From Eutypella sp. D-1 (lineage: Eukaryota > Ascomycota > Sordariomycetes > Xylariales > Diatrypaceae): 16,108 bases of DNA. Below the pieces are notes generated by a model. It was not told where the DNA came from. It did not search any database and saw only the letters and a program-made list of their open reading frames with translations. A program made the position numbers and the translations under genes. Each line of letters starts with the position of its first letter. Position 1 is the first letter of the stretch. Shown piece after piece: positions 1-9,029 of the stretch. The DNA lies in assembly GCA_023313575.1 (NCBI GenBank), contig JAJTTP010000059.1:1-16108 (forward strand), in the 5' to 3' direction.

Positions 1-4
1 TCCG

Positions 5-206
5 GTAAAAAAAAATCCAAAATAAAATCTAAATTTAATACACCATATTTGATATATATCTAACCTCCGTTCCCCTAGGGAGGGGCCCCCATCCCCGATG
101 GGGATACGGAGGAAGGCCTTAAAAAAAAATCAAAAACTAAATTCTAAATTTAGAAATAATACTTTAATAGATTCGTTTAAGAATTTATTTTGGATTTTTT
201 TTTTAG
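5..206. repeat. Short AT-rich direct and inverted repeats around GC clusters in intron i8
   Basis: AAAAATCCAAAATAAAATCT (11-30) recurs with changes as AAAATCAAAAACTAAATTCT (126-145), followed in both by AAATTTA and ATAATAC-like text, and in inverted orientation at about 177-205 (AAATCCAAAATAAATTCT on the minus strand). The copies flank the hairpin elements. Confidence 0.55.
64..112. repeat. GC-rich three-stem (cloverleaf-like) double-hairpin element
   Basis: Outer stem CCTCCGT (64-70) with ACGGAGG (106-112), 7 bp perfect. Inside are two perfect hairpins: CCCCT-AGGG-AGGGG (72-85) and ATCCCC-GAT-GGGGAT (91-105). It sits in AT-rich intron i8 sequence. Confidence 0.85.
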
Positions 207-208
207 AT

Positions 209-263
209 AGGCTCCGCCTTAGCGATTTTAGGTTTGGATTTTTTTTAAACCCCCTCTGGGGGT
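209..263. repeat. Pair of small GC hairpins in intron i8
   Basis: AGGC-TCC-GCCT (209-219) and ACCCCC-TCT-GGGGGT (249-263), both with 3-base loops, in the degraded 3' part of ORF B. Confidence 0.75.
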
Positions 264-1016
264 CTGGAGTTAAATGTGCTTTAGATTTAATTAATAACAC
301 AATTTCTTTAAATATTAAATAATTTTTAAGTTTATTTCCTTGTAATTGATAAATATAAAAATGAGCTAACACTATATTTATTAAATCAGAATTTCTACTA
401 ATATAAAATCTTGCAGAATTTCTAGTTAATGAACTATTTATAAAACCTACATTTCTAAAAAATTTTTGTATTCTGTGTAATAATAAAATATCTCTACTAT
501 GTAATTCTATTATATAAGTAGCTATAATTTTATTAGTTTTAGCTGAAATATTTACAGAGAAACAACTTTCTCCTTCAGAGAATCCACTAATATAATTAGG
601 ATTTAACGGAATATCTACAACCTCTAAAATAGGTTTATCTATTGCTTTTACATCTGGAAAAATAGCTTTTAATTTATCTGATAATCCTTTATTAAGAACA
701 GATTTAATAGATACTATTTTATCTATTCCTTCTTTTTGTAAATGTTCCTTATTTAATATTAATTCTGCACATTTTACTCATAAATCATAATCTAATTTTT
801 TTATACCTTGTAAAGGATACTCCTTAAAATGAGGTATTACATATTGTCATATGTCATTTAAACTAGTAATTTTTAATCTAGCATCTTTTCTAGTAGAAGG
901 TATTGATATGTTTCCTGCTTCTCCAAAAAAATATTTTAATTTAAATAATAAATCTATATCTTTTATATGTAAATTTATTTCAAATGATATTTGAACTTGT
1001 TTTATTTTATTAGTAT

Positions 1017-1044
1017 TAGTAGGGCTAACGAAGTACGCCCACTA
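1017..1044. repeat. Hairpin element at the frameshift in i8 ORF B
   Basis: TAGT-A-GGGC (1017-1025) pairs with GCCC-ACTA (1037-1044), 8 bp with one bulge, loop TAACGAAGTAC. Both relevant stop codons lie within it. Confidence 0.75.
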
Positions 1045-1432
1045 ATTTTATAAAAACTCTAAAAGAACATTCAGCATCTACTAATCCAGACACTCAATTA
1101 GGATCTAATAAATTTTTATCATTTTTTTTAGAATTTAAACTTGTATATGATTTAGTAAATAAAGCTGAATTAAAAAATAACCCCTTATTTTTTCTTGTTG
1201 TAAATACATTTTGCATATTTATAATTACAACCATAATTATTAATAAAACTATCTCTATAAAGATACACTGATTTAAATAAGTAAAAAATCTATTTTAATA
1301 ATAATTTTTTTCATGGTTAATAAACCCTAGACTTCACCGTTAGCAAAATTTACTTATTTTTTATCAAAAAATAAGTAAATTTTACCGAAAATTAAATACA
1401 ATTTTCATGGTGACATGACCACACGACACTTA

Positions 1433-2263
1433 CTAAATAACTTTATCTTTAAATTTTTTTAAAGACTCTAACTTTTCACCTAACAAAGGATAGTTAATAC
1501 AATGAGTTATTATTCTTGCTAATACTTCTTTCTTATATACCTCTAAAAAATAAAATTTACCATAAGGATTCCTAACTTTATTTGTTACTTCAAAATACTG
1601 TTTTATAGCTTCTATTAAATAAATATCATCATTTTGCCCTATTGAAAAAGAATGGTTACTTGATTTTCTAATAGAAAAACAACCTTCAGCTTCTATAAAA
1701 CCAGATAATCACCCTTTAAAGTAACTAGGTATATTAAATTTAATATTAGATGTTATAATAGATAATTGTTCATTATATTTTAAATCCCTGTTTAATAAAT
1801 AAGTTTCTACCGAGATACCTGTTAAACATGTTTTTAAGAATGCAAGTTGACAAATTTTTTTTGAAGTTAAAGGAGGATAAGTATCAAAAATTTTTATTAT
1901 TTCTATAATTTCTTCCTTTTTATTTACAACTCAAAGAACATCAGCCGCTTTTCCAGTAATCTTTACCGTACCACCGACTACTTTAGCAATTTCAATTAAC
2001 ATATTATAATTAGATTTAATATTAGATAATTTAATTACTAATCTGTATTGTAAAGATTGTTTACGTCAATGGTTTACTTGAATACTACCATCTCCATCCA
2101 TTAACCCAACTCAAAACATTTTTATGTATTCATTATAATTATTTTTATCAAATAAACCATTTGTACAAAAATCATTATTACTACTAAGACTAAAACTTGA
2201 CATATCAAACTTTGTCATAAAAAACAGACTCGGTAGAATTAAACCAATAAAAAAAATAAAAAC
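1433..2263 (-). CDS. LAGLIDADG endonuclease/maturase fused to cox1 exon, intron i8 ORF A
   Basis: The frame continues from AFHDT through VFIFFIGLILPSLFF and is open to TAG at 1433-1435 (276 intron-encoded residues). Motif 1 is MFWVGLMDGDGSIQV (about 49-63) and motif 2 GWLSGFIEAEGCFSI. The spacer has QYRLVIKLSNIKSNY and KVVGGTVKITGK; the end has NYPLLGEKLESLKKFK. Acidic residues are intact in both motifs and the gene appears undamaged. An alternative internal start is ATG in FFMTKFDM. Dual endonuclease/maturase role is inferred from the exon-fused arrangement. Confidence 0.88.
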
Positions 2264-2303
2264 CGTATCGTGGAATGCTATATCTAAAGAAGCATTTGCT
2301 AAA
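2264..2303 (-). CDS. cox1: cox1 exon: (V)LANASLDIAFHDT
   Basis: About 40 nt: T (finishing Val), then LANASLDIAFHDT. The conserved continuation YYVVAHFHYV is not in the window and must lie beyond base 1, after intron i8. The 3' boundary is uncertain by one or two bases because the usual last-exon U is not evident (GAT ACG GTT). Confidence 0.9.
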
Positions 2304-3046
<743 letters not shown>

Positions 3047-3116
3047 TTATTTTTGTATTTACCTATACAAATTTGTATACTTCTTTCACAAGAAGTGTCG
3101 GACTATATCTTCATCT

Positions 3117-4175
3117 TTATGCCGCTCCTGTTTTATTTGTCATACTGTTATTTAAATTAATTTGTTTTTGCATAATTCTTACCTGAGCTAACCCTTCTTC
3201 AGTTAAAGGTAATTTATTAGATACCAGGTTATGTACAGTACATCATTTTTCAATAGAAATAGCTTTTTTAGTATATAATGGAAATAATTTAAAGTATGAT
3301 ATTACATCATTCAATGGTTTAAACCCAGTAGCTGTATAACGATAAACATTGTCAGTTCCAGTTCTTAATGTTACTTTACCAAATCCAAATAATTCACATA
3401 TTTTATTTAGTATTACACTATCTTTTTGTCGGGCGGAGCCCACCAATAAATAACGCATTTTAATAACATAACCTAAAGTATATCTAGTGTTTGCTGTAAC
3501 AGATACATTAAAACATCCTTCAGCGTCAGTAAATCCTGATAATCACGCATCATGTAATGTAATCGAAACAGGAGTATTGTTTAACTTGATAGTATCAGAA
3601 CCAAAACGATTATTTAAAGCATTAATTCATAGAGCTAACTGTTTTATTCTATTATTAATAGCTAAATTACCATTAAATAAAAAAGCTAAAAGTAAAATAT
3701 GTGAAGGGTCATCAACCATTCATCTGTAAAAATCATTATTTTTTCCACTTTTCCCTTGAGGAAAATGTCTAACAACACCAATGTTGAATTTATGTTGTAT
3801 ATCACAAAGTATAGCACTTTCTTTTTGAGTAAGAACAAAACGTACTCTCTTACCTTCTGAATATGTTTGGATAGCTCCATCTCCTTCTGCAAAACCAATA
3901 AATCAAGTTAATCAGTCATCAGTTAAATGGTCACTATTTTTAAATAATGTATTAAAATAAGCACGGAATGCGGAAAATATAAAAGATGTCTTGCGTGTAG
4001 CCTCTGAGACACTATATTTGCTATCCTCTAGGGAATTCAGGGACATATTGTCTGCCGATTGAGTATAGCTAATGAAACTTTTACCTTTCAAGGTGTTAAT
4101 TAGCACTAAACTGTTCCAGCATATAGCAAGATTAATTAAATTCCTTATATCACTATAAGGTGAAGCCATTTCACA
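3117..4175 (-). CDS. LAGLIDADG endonuclease/maturase fused to cox1 exon, in intron i6
   Basis: The frame is continuous with GFIVWS and open to TAA at 3117-3119 (352 intron-encoded residues). Residues 1-87 are the ribozyme core read as protein (SPYSDIRNLINLAICW, then SVSEATRKTS). Motif 1 is WLTWFIGFAEGDGAI (about 88-102) and motif 2 WLSGFTDAEGCFNV (about 211-224). Acidic residues are present in both. A 5-residue stretch VGSAR after MRYLL coincides with a small GGGC-GGA-GCCC hairpin (3431-3441) and looks inserted, in frame. The protein probably acts as homing endonuclease and may help its own intron splice, as known for exon-fused members of the family. Confidence 0.88.
3431..3441. repeat. Small GC hairpin in the i6 ORF
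   Basis: GGGC-GGA-GCCC, 4-bp stem with 3-base loop, in frame after MRYLL. The same GGCTCCGCC-type hairpin occurs at 209-219 in i8. Confidence 0.7.
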
Positions 4176-4235
4176 ACTTCATACAATAAATCCTAATATT
4201 CCAATAGACATCATGGCATAAACCATTCCTATGTA
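4176..4235 (-). CDS. cox1: cox1 exon: [20 protein letters not shown]
   Basis: This 60-nt exon of 20 codons encodes [12 protein letters not shown] followed by ILGFIVWS, with Trp as TGA. It starts after intron-terminal G4236 and ends AGT (U4176). It joins HHMYTVG of the next exon to give the conserved [12 protein letters not shown]. Confidence 0.95.
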
Positions 4236-4303
4236 CTGATCATAAACTTATTAAAAATTTTTACTATAAATACATAATTATTAATTATATTTGAACATAT
4301 CAG

Positions 4304-4489
4304 CTCTCTACACACATATATTCATATTTTAGTTTTTGCCCCCGTCCCCACCCTACTAATAATAAATTATAACTAAATAAACAGTAAACTTTACTGGTTG
4401 CTTATAAATAATTACTTAGTATGCCTATATAATACCAAATTATATAAATTAAACTAATTATCAATTAAATATGTTTTTTGTGTAGAGAG
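4304..4489. repeat. Long-range stem in the 3' tail of intron i5
   Basis: CTCTCTACACA (4304-4314) is the reverse complement of TGTGTAGAGAG (4479-4489); beyond each arm TTGAACATAT and ATATTCAA extend the pairing with one mismatch. The loop of about 165 bases is AT-rich with one C-rich patch (4338-4354) and no ORF. It is probably a P9-domain arm. Confidence 0.65.
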
Positions 4490-4583
4490 AATATTCAAAA
4501 TTGTATAATATGTTTATATTTTTAATAAATCTTATGAAAATGGACCATCTCTTAACCAATATATTAACAATAATACTTTAAAG

Positions 4584-5459
4584 CTATTTATCCATGAAAC
4601 TATTTCATTTGATAGTATAATACTTTCAAGCTTTACCTAAATCTGAGTTATCCGAAGCAGAATGAGCGTGAAGATTTCTAAGTTTATAAAAATCATTTAC
4701 CATACTAATTCTCATCATTTTCTCAGATCTACAAGGATTAACTTTAAAATAATCATTTACCAAAGATAAAACCTCCTTTTTCTTATAACAAGTTCATTTA
4801 AAAGCCTCTTGTTTAACCATAGGGTATATTGTACCCCCGTACAATTCAACTAAAGCTTCTAATATGTATCTATTCTTTTGAACAGCTGTTATAAAAAGTT
4901 GACCTGACATTTCATTAAAATATATACTACCATCAGTATCAAAAAATCCAGCTAATCATCCACTATGATAAGTTAAAGGTTTAGGATCCTTTAATTCTAT
5001 TTCATAAATTTCACAAATTCTACCTAATTGTAAAATTCTTATAGGGTTTCGCATTAACCCATTAATCTTATTAATTAATTTTAATAGGCCTTCTTTGTGA
5101 TGTAGTCTATATCTTAAATGATTATTTCCACTTATTAATTTAACAGATCCGCCAAATTGTTGTTTTATTAAATATAGAATCTTTTTATCTCTAAGTTGTG
5201 TAACAATCTCTAAACTACAGTATCCTTTTTTAGATACTAAAAAACAACCATCTCCGTCAATAACTCCGGCTAACCATTCGTAAAATTTCATATTTTTGTT
5301 ATTTTCGCGACCTTCGGTCTCCCTCCTCTGGAGGTCTTGGTTATCTAGATACTGATAAGAATCATTACTACCTTCATCTTCTTCGCTAGTTTCAGGATTG
5401 TCAGATTTCGATACATAATTTAACACTTCAGTTGTCAAACAAGAGTTTTTAATTAACAT
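4584..5459 (-). CDS. LAGLIDADG endonuclease in the P8 loop of intron i5 (ORF2)
   Basis: From ATG at 5459 to TAG at 4584-4586 there are 291 residues. The frame is open further up to ATG 5546, reading through ribozyme element R (LVGISEAIRLW), so the longer start cannot be excluded. Motifs are YEWLAGVIDGDGCF and WLAGFFDTDGSI with acidic residues intact. It shares SGxxxLxYxL, GLxxLIN, LTYxxGW and FYxLRN-type text with the second half of ORF1, pointing to duplication. The N-terminal region carries a double hairpin (5309-5334) encoding QDLQRRETEGRE, an in-frame insertion. The stop lies 31 bases before S. Confidence 0.87.
5309..5334. repeat. Double-hairpin element inside i5 ORF2
   Basis: Two adjacent hairpins with 3-base loops: GACC-TTC-GGTC (5309-5319) and CCTCC-TCT-GGAGG (5322-5334). 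Both lie in the N-terminal part of the ORF, before motif 1. Confidence 0.8.
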
Positions 5460-5559
5460 AAATAAATAATTTAAAGTATTAAAAAAAATCGATCACAAAC
5501 GTATGGCCTCTGAAATTCCTACTAACTGATAATAATAATTTTTCATTTACAAAAATGGA

Positions 5560-7653
5560 TTAATAAACAATTTTGTCTCACTTATCTTGAAATTGTATTC
5601 ATTGGTTGAATTTATCAAGATTCTTAACATCTAAATTACTATGATGCTGCAATAGATAAAAATCCTTTATTAAATTAAGCTTACGTTTTTTATAAGATCT
5701 TAGAGGACATTTTTGAAAATAATTATCTACTAAATTTAATATTTCTTCTTTTCTAAAAATAGAATATTGAAACGCATCTTTAGTACTTACAATTCTAATT
5801 CTTCCTCCGTACAGTATTTGTAACGGTTCTAGTAAATATTTATTCTTTTGAGTGACACTAATAATTAATTGTCTTGACTTTTCATCAATATAAATCGAAC
5901 CATCACTATCTATAAACCCACTAAATCAACCATTATTATAAGTTAAACCTTTAGGTTCTAGAAGGTTTATTCCATATAAATCACATATCCTGCTTAGTTG
6001 AAGCATTCTTAGAGGGTTTCTAATTAAACCATTAACATCATTAATTAAATTGATTAAACCTTTAGGGCTTTGTAATTTATATTTCAATACATTAGATCCT
6101 GCTATGTTTTTAATAAACCCTCCATATTTGTGTTTTATTACATATAATATGGGTTTATCGTTAATATGCATTATAATTTTAAAACTAGAAAAACCTTTTT
6201 TAGTAAATTGAAATTGACCGTCTCCATCTATTAATCCCGCCAACCATTGGCTAAATATAGTTTGATCGGTTATAAATTGCTTTTTGTGATTAGGAATTGG
6301 AGTAGTAGAGTAATGTCTTTTATTTACCGAGAAAGTAACCTTGCTTGACCGTAAAGTGCTTGGATTCAATACTTTTTGGTTTTTAGTAAGTGAATCTTCA
6401 CCAGATTCCCCGATTCTACCCTTATTCATTCCTAATTTTATTTCTTGAATATAATCCAACGCTTCTCTAGTTAAAGTATTATTACCCCCCTTTAGTAATA
6501 ATACTTTTTTAAAATCGCTAAAATCGGAAGATTTTACACCATGAATAGGGTACTTCTCAAAAAAAGGAATAATTTTATTTTTAATGTCATTTAATCTTGT
6601 AACAAGGTAATCCCCATGCATTGGACTGTGAGGTCGAATATAATATTTACCACATCCTAAATAATCTACCAAACTTTTTAATAATTCTGCATCTCGTATA
6701 TGCTGAGTAACTAAAAATCTGAAACCAACAGAACCTCCTTTTAACGACTCCTTGGTTATCAATAAAAAGCAACCTTCAGCACTTACAAAGCCAGATATTC
6801 AATTAGGGTCTAAGATTTTTCTTACTGTAACTTGAGGTCTTAAAACCGGGATTATTTCAGGGAAAGCTGCTTTTAAATTCTCAGGTAAACCCTTATTTAA
6901 TACAGCTTTAATTGAAACTACCTTTTGTAAACCTTCTTTTGTTAAATGCTTCTTACCATTCATTAAATCTATCACTTGTTTAAATAACTGATAGTCTGAT
7001 CATTTTTGCGAGATCAAAGGATAATTATCAAAGTGATTAATAATAACTTGTAAATCTTTCAAAGAACCAACTCAATATTGAATACAATCAGACCCTCTCA
7101 TTGTAACTGTTCCAACGCCAAAATAATTTTCAATGTCTTCTACTAATGTTTTATCTTTTATGTGTAAAGCTACCTTGAAAACTAATTCTATAGAAAAACC
7201 AATTCTCATTTTAGAATTAGGTCTAACATTAATTAGAAAGCAACCTTCACCATCAGTAAAACCAGTTACAAAGTAAGGATTTAATTTATTCGCAATAAGG
7301 CGAGATCCATCATTATCTTTTGCTACATTAGACAATGAATGAGTATATCTTAATTGTTTAAAATATTCCATTTTAGGTCAGATCGTGACAAATGAATTAA
7401 TAAAATTATTATTATTACGGTATTTATGTGAAAACATGCATAACCCGGTAAATTCTTTTATACCTGGTTTGAAGTATTCACTTCGTGCTTTGGTTATCTG
7501 CGGGTCATCATAAATTACTAAGATTTTTACTAATGATACTCTAAATTCTGATATCATGGGAGTACTTAATAATATATCTAAAAAGAGACTGACTTTCCTG
7601 CATATAGTTTGTTGCGTTAATAAAATAAATTTTATTAAAGAGCTACTTGTGTA
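5560..7653 (-). CDS. Four-motif LAGLIDADG fusion protein (two endonucleases in one frame) fused to cox1 exon, intron i5 ORF1
   Basis: The frame continues from SVFG into the intron and is open for 697 codons to TAA (5560-5562), reading at least seven TGA as Trp. Counting from the splice site, the first half has I-OnuI-like motifs PYFVTGFTDGEGCF (about 126-139) and NWISGFVSAEGCF (284-296). The second half is a different LAGLIDADG type with SQWLAGLIDGDGQF (468-481) and WFSGFIDSDGSI (576-587). A linker (about 415-467) rich in Ser/Lys contains NKRHYSTT, a string resembling the start of free-standing intron ORFs, so it may mark the old junction. Metal-binding acidic residues are present in all four motifs; motif 2 has S where D is usual. 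The second half is clearly paralogous to ORF2 (shared GLIRNPLRMLQL / GLMRNPIRILQL). It could be processed into two enzymes or be one bifunctional chain. Confidence 0.85.
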
Positions 7654-7729
7654 ACCGAAGACTGATTTATTGGAATTCGCAGATATGCTTGTACTAATTA
7701 TACCAAAACCTGGTATAATTAATATATAA
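7654..7729 (-). CDS. cox1: cox1 exon: YILIIPGFGIISTSISANSNKSVFG
   Basis: This 76-nt exon completes Val and then encodes 25 residues beginning YILIIPGFGIIS and ending NSNKSVFG. The first Tyr is the active-site Tyr of the His-Tyr cross-link. The exon ends GGT with U at 7654 and the next exon starts TAC ATA GGA (YIGMVYAMM), giving the conserved [13 protein letters not shown]. Confidence 0.95.
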
Positions 7730-8101
7730 CAAATTTTTGATAAACCAAACAGTTATTCCAATAATCTGTTTGAATTTATACTCAAGAATTTCACGTTCTT
7801 GTTAGGACTTTATCTTAAACAGTAGTATCATTTAATCTGTTCATTGTACTTTTTAATTTAGAAATTCTTTTAGGCTCATAGCTTAAATGATACCCCTCAC
7901 TTTGAACTATTAAATGGGCTTTTCTTCATTTTAAATAATTAATGTGCTTACTAGATAATAAATGAAAGCGATCAAAATAATTAATAACATTTATGCCTGA
8001 ACCAGAACTATCTGAAGAATAAGTATATTCATTTTTTGATTCATCACAGGAAATACTACCACCTAAAAAATCTTTAATTAATAATAGAATATTATTTTTC
8101 T

Positions 8102-8135
8102 GTGGTAGGCTTCATACGAAGTTAGAGCTAGCCAC
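8102..8135. repeat. Hairpin element inserted in the i4 ORF
   Basis: The outer stem GTGGTAG (8102-8108) pairs with CTA-G-CCAC (8128-8135, one bulge) around an inner CTTC-ATAC-GAAG hairpin (8110-8121). It adds 11 residues in frame. CTAACTTCGTA in it recurs at 10354-10364, and similar text occurs at 1025-1035. Confidence 0.75.
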
Positions 8136-8198
8136 TATTTGAAAATTTAATCTAACTTCAACTTTATCACTACTATTAAGTATTTTTATCTGAAAACT

Positions 8199-8231
8199 AC
8201 AGGATCTCTGCAAAAGCGATACGGGGGATAA
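8199..8231. repeat. 33-nt GC-rich insertion splitting LAGLIDADG motif 2 of the i4 ORF
   Basis: This 33-base block follows GFSDA and is richer in GC than its surroundings (it contains CCCCCGTATCGC on the minus strand). No strong stem was found. It is inferred to be an insertion from the position where the motif should continue as DASFQI. Confidence 0.55.
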
Positions 8232-8838
8232 AGCATCAGAAAACCCGGCTAATCAATGATTTTTTAAATCTTTCTTAAAATTCGTTTTAAAATCAATTTT
8301 TTCTCTTAATTCAAGATAATTCTCATTATTTAATATATTATCCTTTATCTGATCTAATTTACTTTCCGTTCTAATTTTTTTATTGATTAAATAAATGACT
8401 TTTTCCATTCCTTTTTTAGCTGCTATTATTAAAAGAAAAGCATTTCCATCTTTAACTTTTCTGACACTTCCAAAACCCAAACGTCTTTTAATGTAATAAG
8501 CTAAAGAAGCATCTAATGAATGAAATACAATAACCAATTGTTGTTTACCATTAAATTCTCCACCACCATCTATTAAACCAGCCAAGTAATGCCCAAATTG
8601 ATCATCGCAGAGAGGTTTAGAATGTTTAGGTACATGCACAGAAATTAATTTCACGTTTTCTGTGTTTACTACAGTTTCGTTGCGTAAAGTCTCGGAGGTT
8701 TCATACTTAATATATCTGTCACCTGCTGATTTACCTCATTGTTTTAACTTTTTAACTGTATCATTTAAATTGAAGTATTTAAAACTAGATATCAAAGTAG
8801 TTCCAGCATATAGCAACGTTAAGAGGCCTACTTTTTCG

Positions 8839-8860
8839 ACCTCTGGATGACCGAAGAATC
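8839..8860 (-). CDS. cox1: cox1 micro-exon: (W)FFGHPEV, 22 nt
   Basis: The exon reads GA (finishing Trp TGA), then FFGHPE and GT (starting Val). Its His is the CuB ligand of the GHPEVY signature (H240 in bovine numbering). The Tyr that is cross-linked to that His in the mature enzyme (Y244) is the first codon of the next exon, 1.1 kb away. Boundaries are set by intron-terminal G8861 and exon U8839. Confidence 0.93.
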
Positions 8861-8940
8861 CAATTCCGTATTATATAATTATTTATAACATCCCTTTAAT
8901 TATATAACTTAGTATAATATACTAACCTAGGGTAAAATAC

Positions 8941-9029
8941 CTAGAGGAATCCGACAGTACATTAAGCAGCATTTCAGCCACCCACCGGTGAACCAGTCTG
9001 TAGCGATTTCTTAGAAAACCGACGGTCTT
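8941..9029 (-). ncRNA. Ribozyme core block of intron i3b (duplicate of 10433-10520)
   Basis: Minus-strand landmarks are GACCGTCGGTTTTC, ACAGACTGGTTCACCGGTGG, GGTGGCTGAAATGCTGCTTA and GTCGGATTCCTCTAGG. The region is open in one frame (8922-9182), but that reading is a shadow of structured RNA. The 410 bases between the ORF stop and the exon hold only this core and AT-rich flanks. Confidence 0.75.

Larger units (their letters stand above)
1..1216 (-). pseudogene. Frameshifted I-OnuI-like LAGLIDADG ORF, intron i8 ORF B
   Basis: ATG at 1216 leads to motif 1 PNWVSGLVDAECSF, then the frame meets TAG at 1025-1027. The rest of the protein continues one frame over: VQISFEINLHIKD, YPLQGIKKLDYDLW, NKGLSDKL, motif 2 PNYISGFSEGESCF and KNYLIFKEIVLLIKSKAHLT. 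The frame change falls exactly at a hairpin element (1017-1044), so an insertion is the likely cause. After KSKAHLT the reading enters GC-cluster sequence and stays open in code 4 to the window edge without recognisable content. The 3' end is therefore also altered. Programmed frameshifting or a sequencing error cannot be excluded. Confidence 0.72.
1..2263 (-). mobile_element. cox1 intron i8, group I, partial (3' part outside window), with two ORFs
   Basis: The intron begins after HDT. ORF A is fused to the exon (2263-1433); then about 215 bases of structured RNA; then ORF B from 1216 to the window edge. The segment 1217-1432 contains motifs such as ATTTTCGGTAAAATTTAC, GCTAACGGTGAAGTC and a self-complementary AAAATTTACTTATTTTTT / AAAAAATAAGTAAATTTT arm, consistent with part of a group I core. 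R and S were not identified and may lie beyond the edge. The layout, exon-fused ORF then core then second ORF, resembles i5. Confidence 0.7.
4236..7653 (-). mobile_element. cox1 intron i5, group I, 3.4 kb with two LAGLIDADG ORFs
   Basis: The intron is 3418 bases. R at 5501-5515 (TTTCAGAGGCCATACG) and S at 4542-4553 (AAGAGATGGTCC) pair through GGCCAT/ATGGTC. A P- or Q-like stretch TATATGCAGGAAAGTC is near 7591-7606, but P and Q could not be assigned securely. ORF1 fills the space before R and is fused to the exon; ORF2 sits between R and S, in the P8 loop. No separate second P/Q pair was found between the ORFs, so one large intron is more likely than two. The 3' end is TGATCAG. Confidence 0.75.
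7815..8837 (-). pseudogene. Damaged LAGLIDADG endonuclease fused to cox1 exon, in intron i4
   Basis: The frame is continuous with GHPEV and open to TAA (340 residues, Trp TGA included). Motif 1 (about residues 83-95) is HYLAGLIDGGGEF, with G where the catalytic D of GDGEF is expected. Motif 2 begins WLAGFSDA (residue 195) but is then interrupted by 11 residues (LSPVSLLQRSC) before SFQIKIL; relatives, as I recall them, read WLAGFSDADASFQIK. A second 11-residue stretch (VASSNFVWSLP) interrupts NFQI...QKNNILLLIK and coincides exactly with a hairpin element. Both insertions are 33 nt and keep the frame. The rest of the fold, with FDRFHLLSSKHINYLKW, is intact. Endonuclease activity is probably lost; RNA binding/maturase activity could persist. 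It is called a pseudogene on the motif damage, not on a stop codon. Confidence 0.7.
7730..8838 (-). mobile_element. cox1 intron i4, group I with LAGLIDADG ORF in P8
   Basis: The intron is 1109 bases. P is near 8800-8812 (TATATGCTGGAAC), Q at 8718-8733 (TAAATCAGCAGGTGAC), R at 8682-8695 (CCGAGACTTTACGC) and S at 7805-7816 (AAGATAAAGTCC). R GACTTTA pairs perfectly with S TAAAGTC. The ORF reads from the exon through P, Q and R and its stop (TAA, 7815-7817) overlaps S. The 3' end is AAATTTG. Confidence 0.87.

Noticed and set aside
98..322. Plus-strand open frame
   Set aside because: It lies antisense to intron i8 ORF B and the GC hairpins; composition is driven by poly-T/poly-A and it shows no domain.
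3487..3729. Plus-strand open frame
   Set aside because: It is the antisense shadow of the i6 endonuclease ORF.
4236..7653. Interpreting i5 as two tandem introns, like i3a/i3b
   Set aside because: There is only about 45 bases between ORF1 and R with no P/Q pair or splice-site-like junction; R (5501-5515) and S (4542-4553) pair as one P7.
8662..8850. Plus-strand open frame
   Set aside because: It is antisense to the i4 ribozyme core and the 22-nt exon; no recognisable content.
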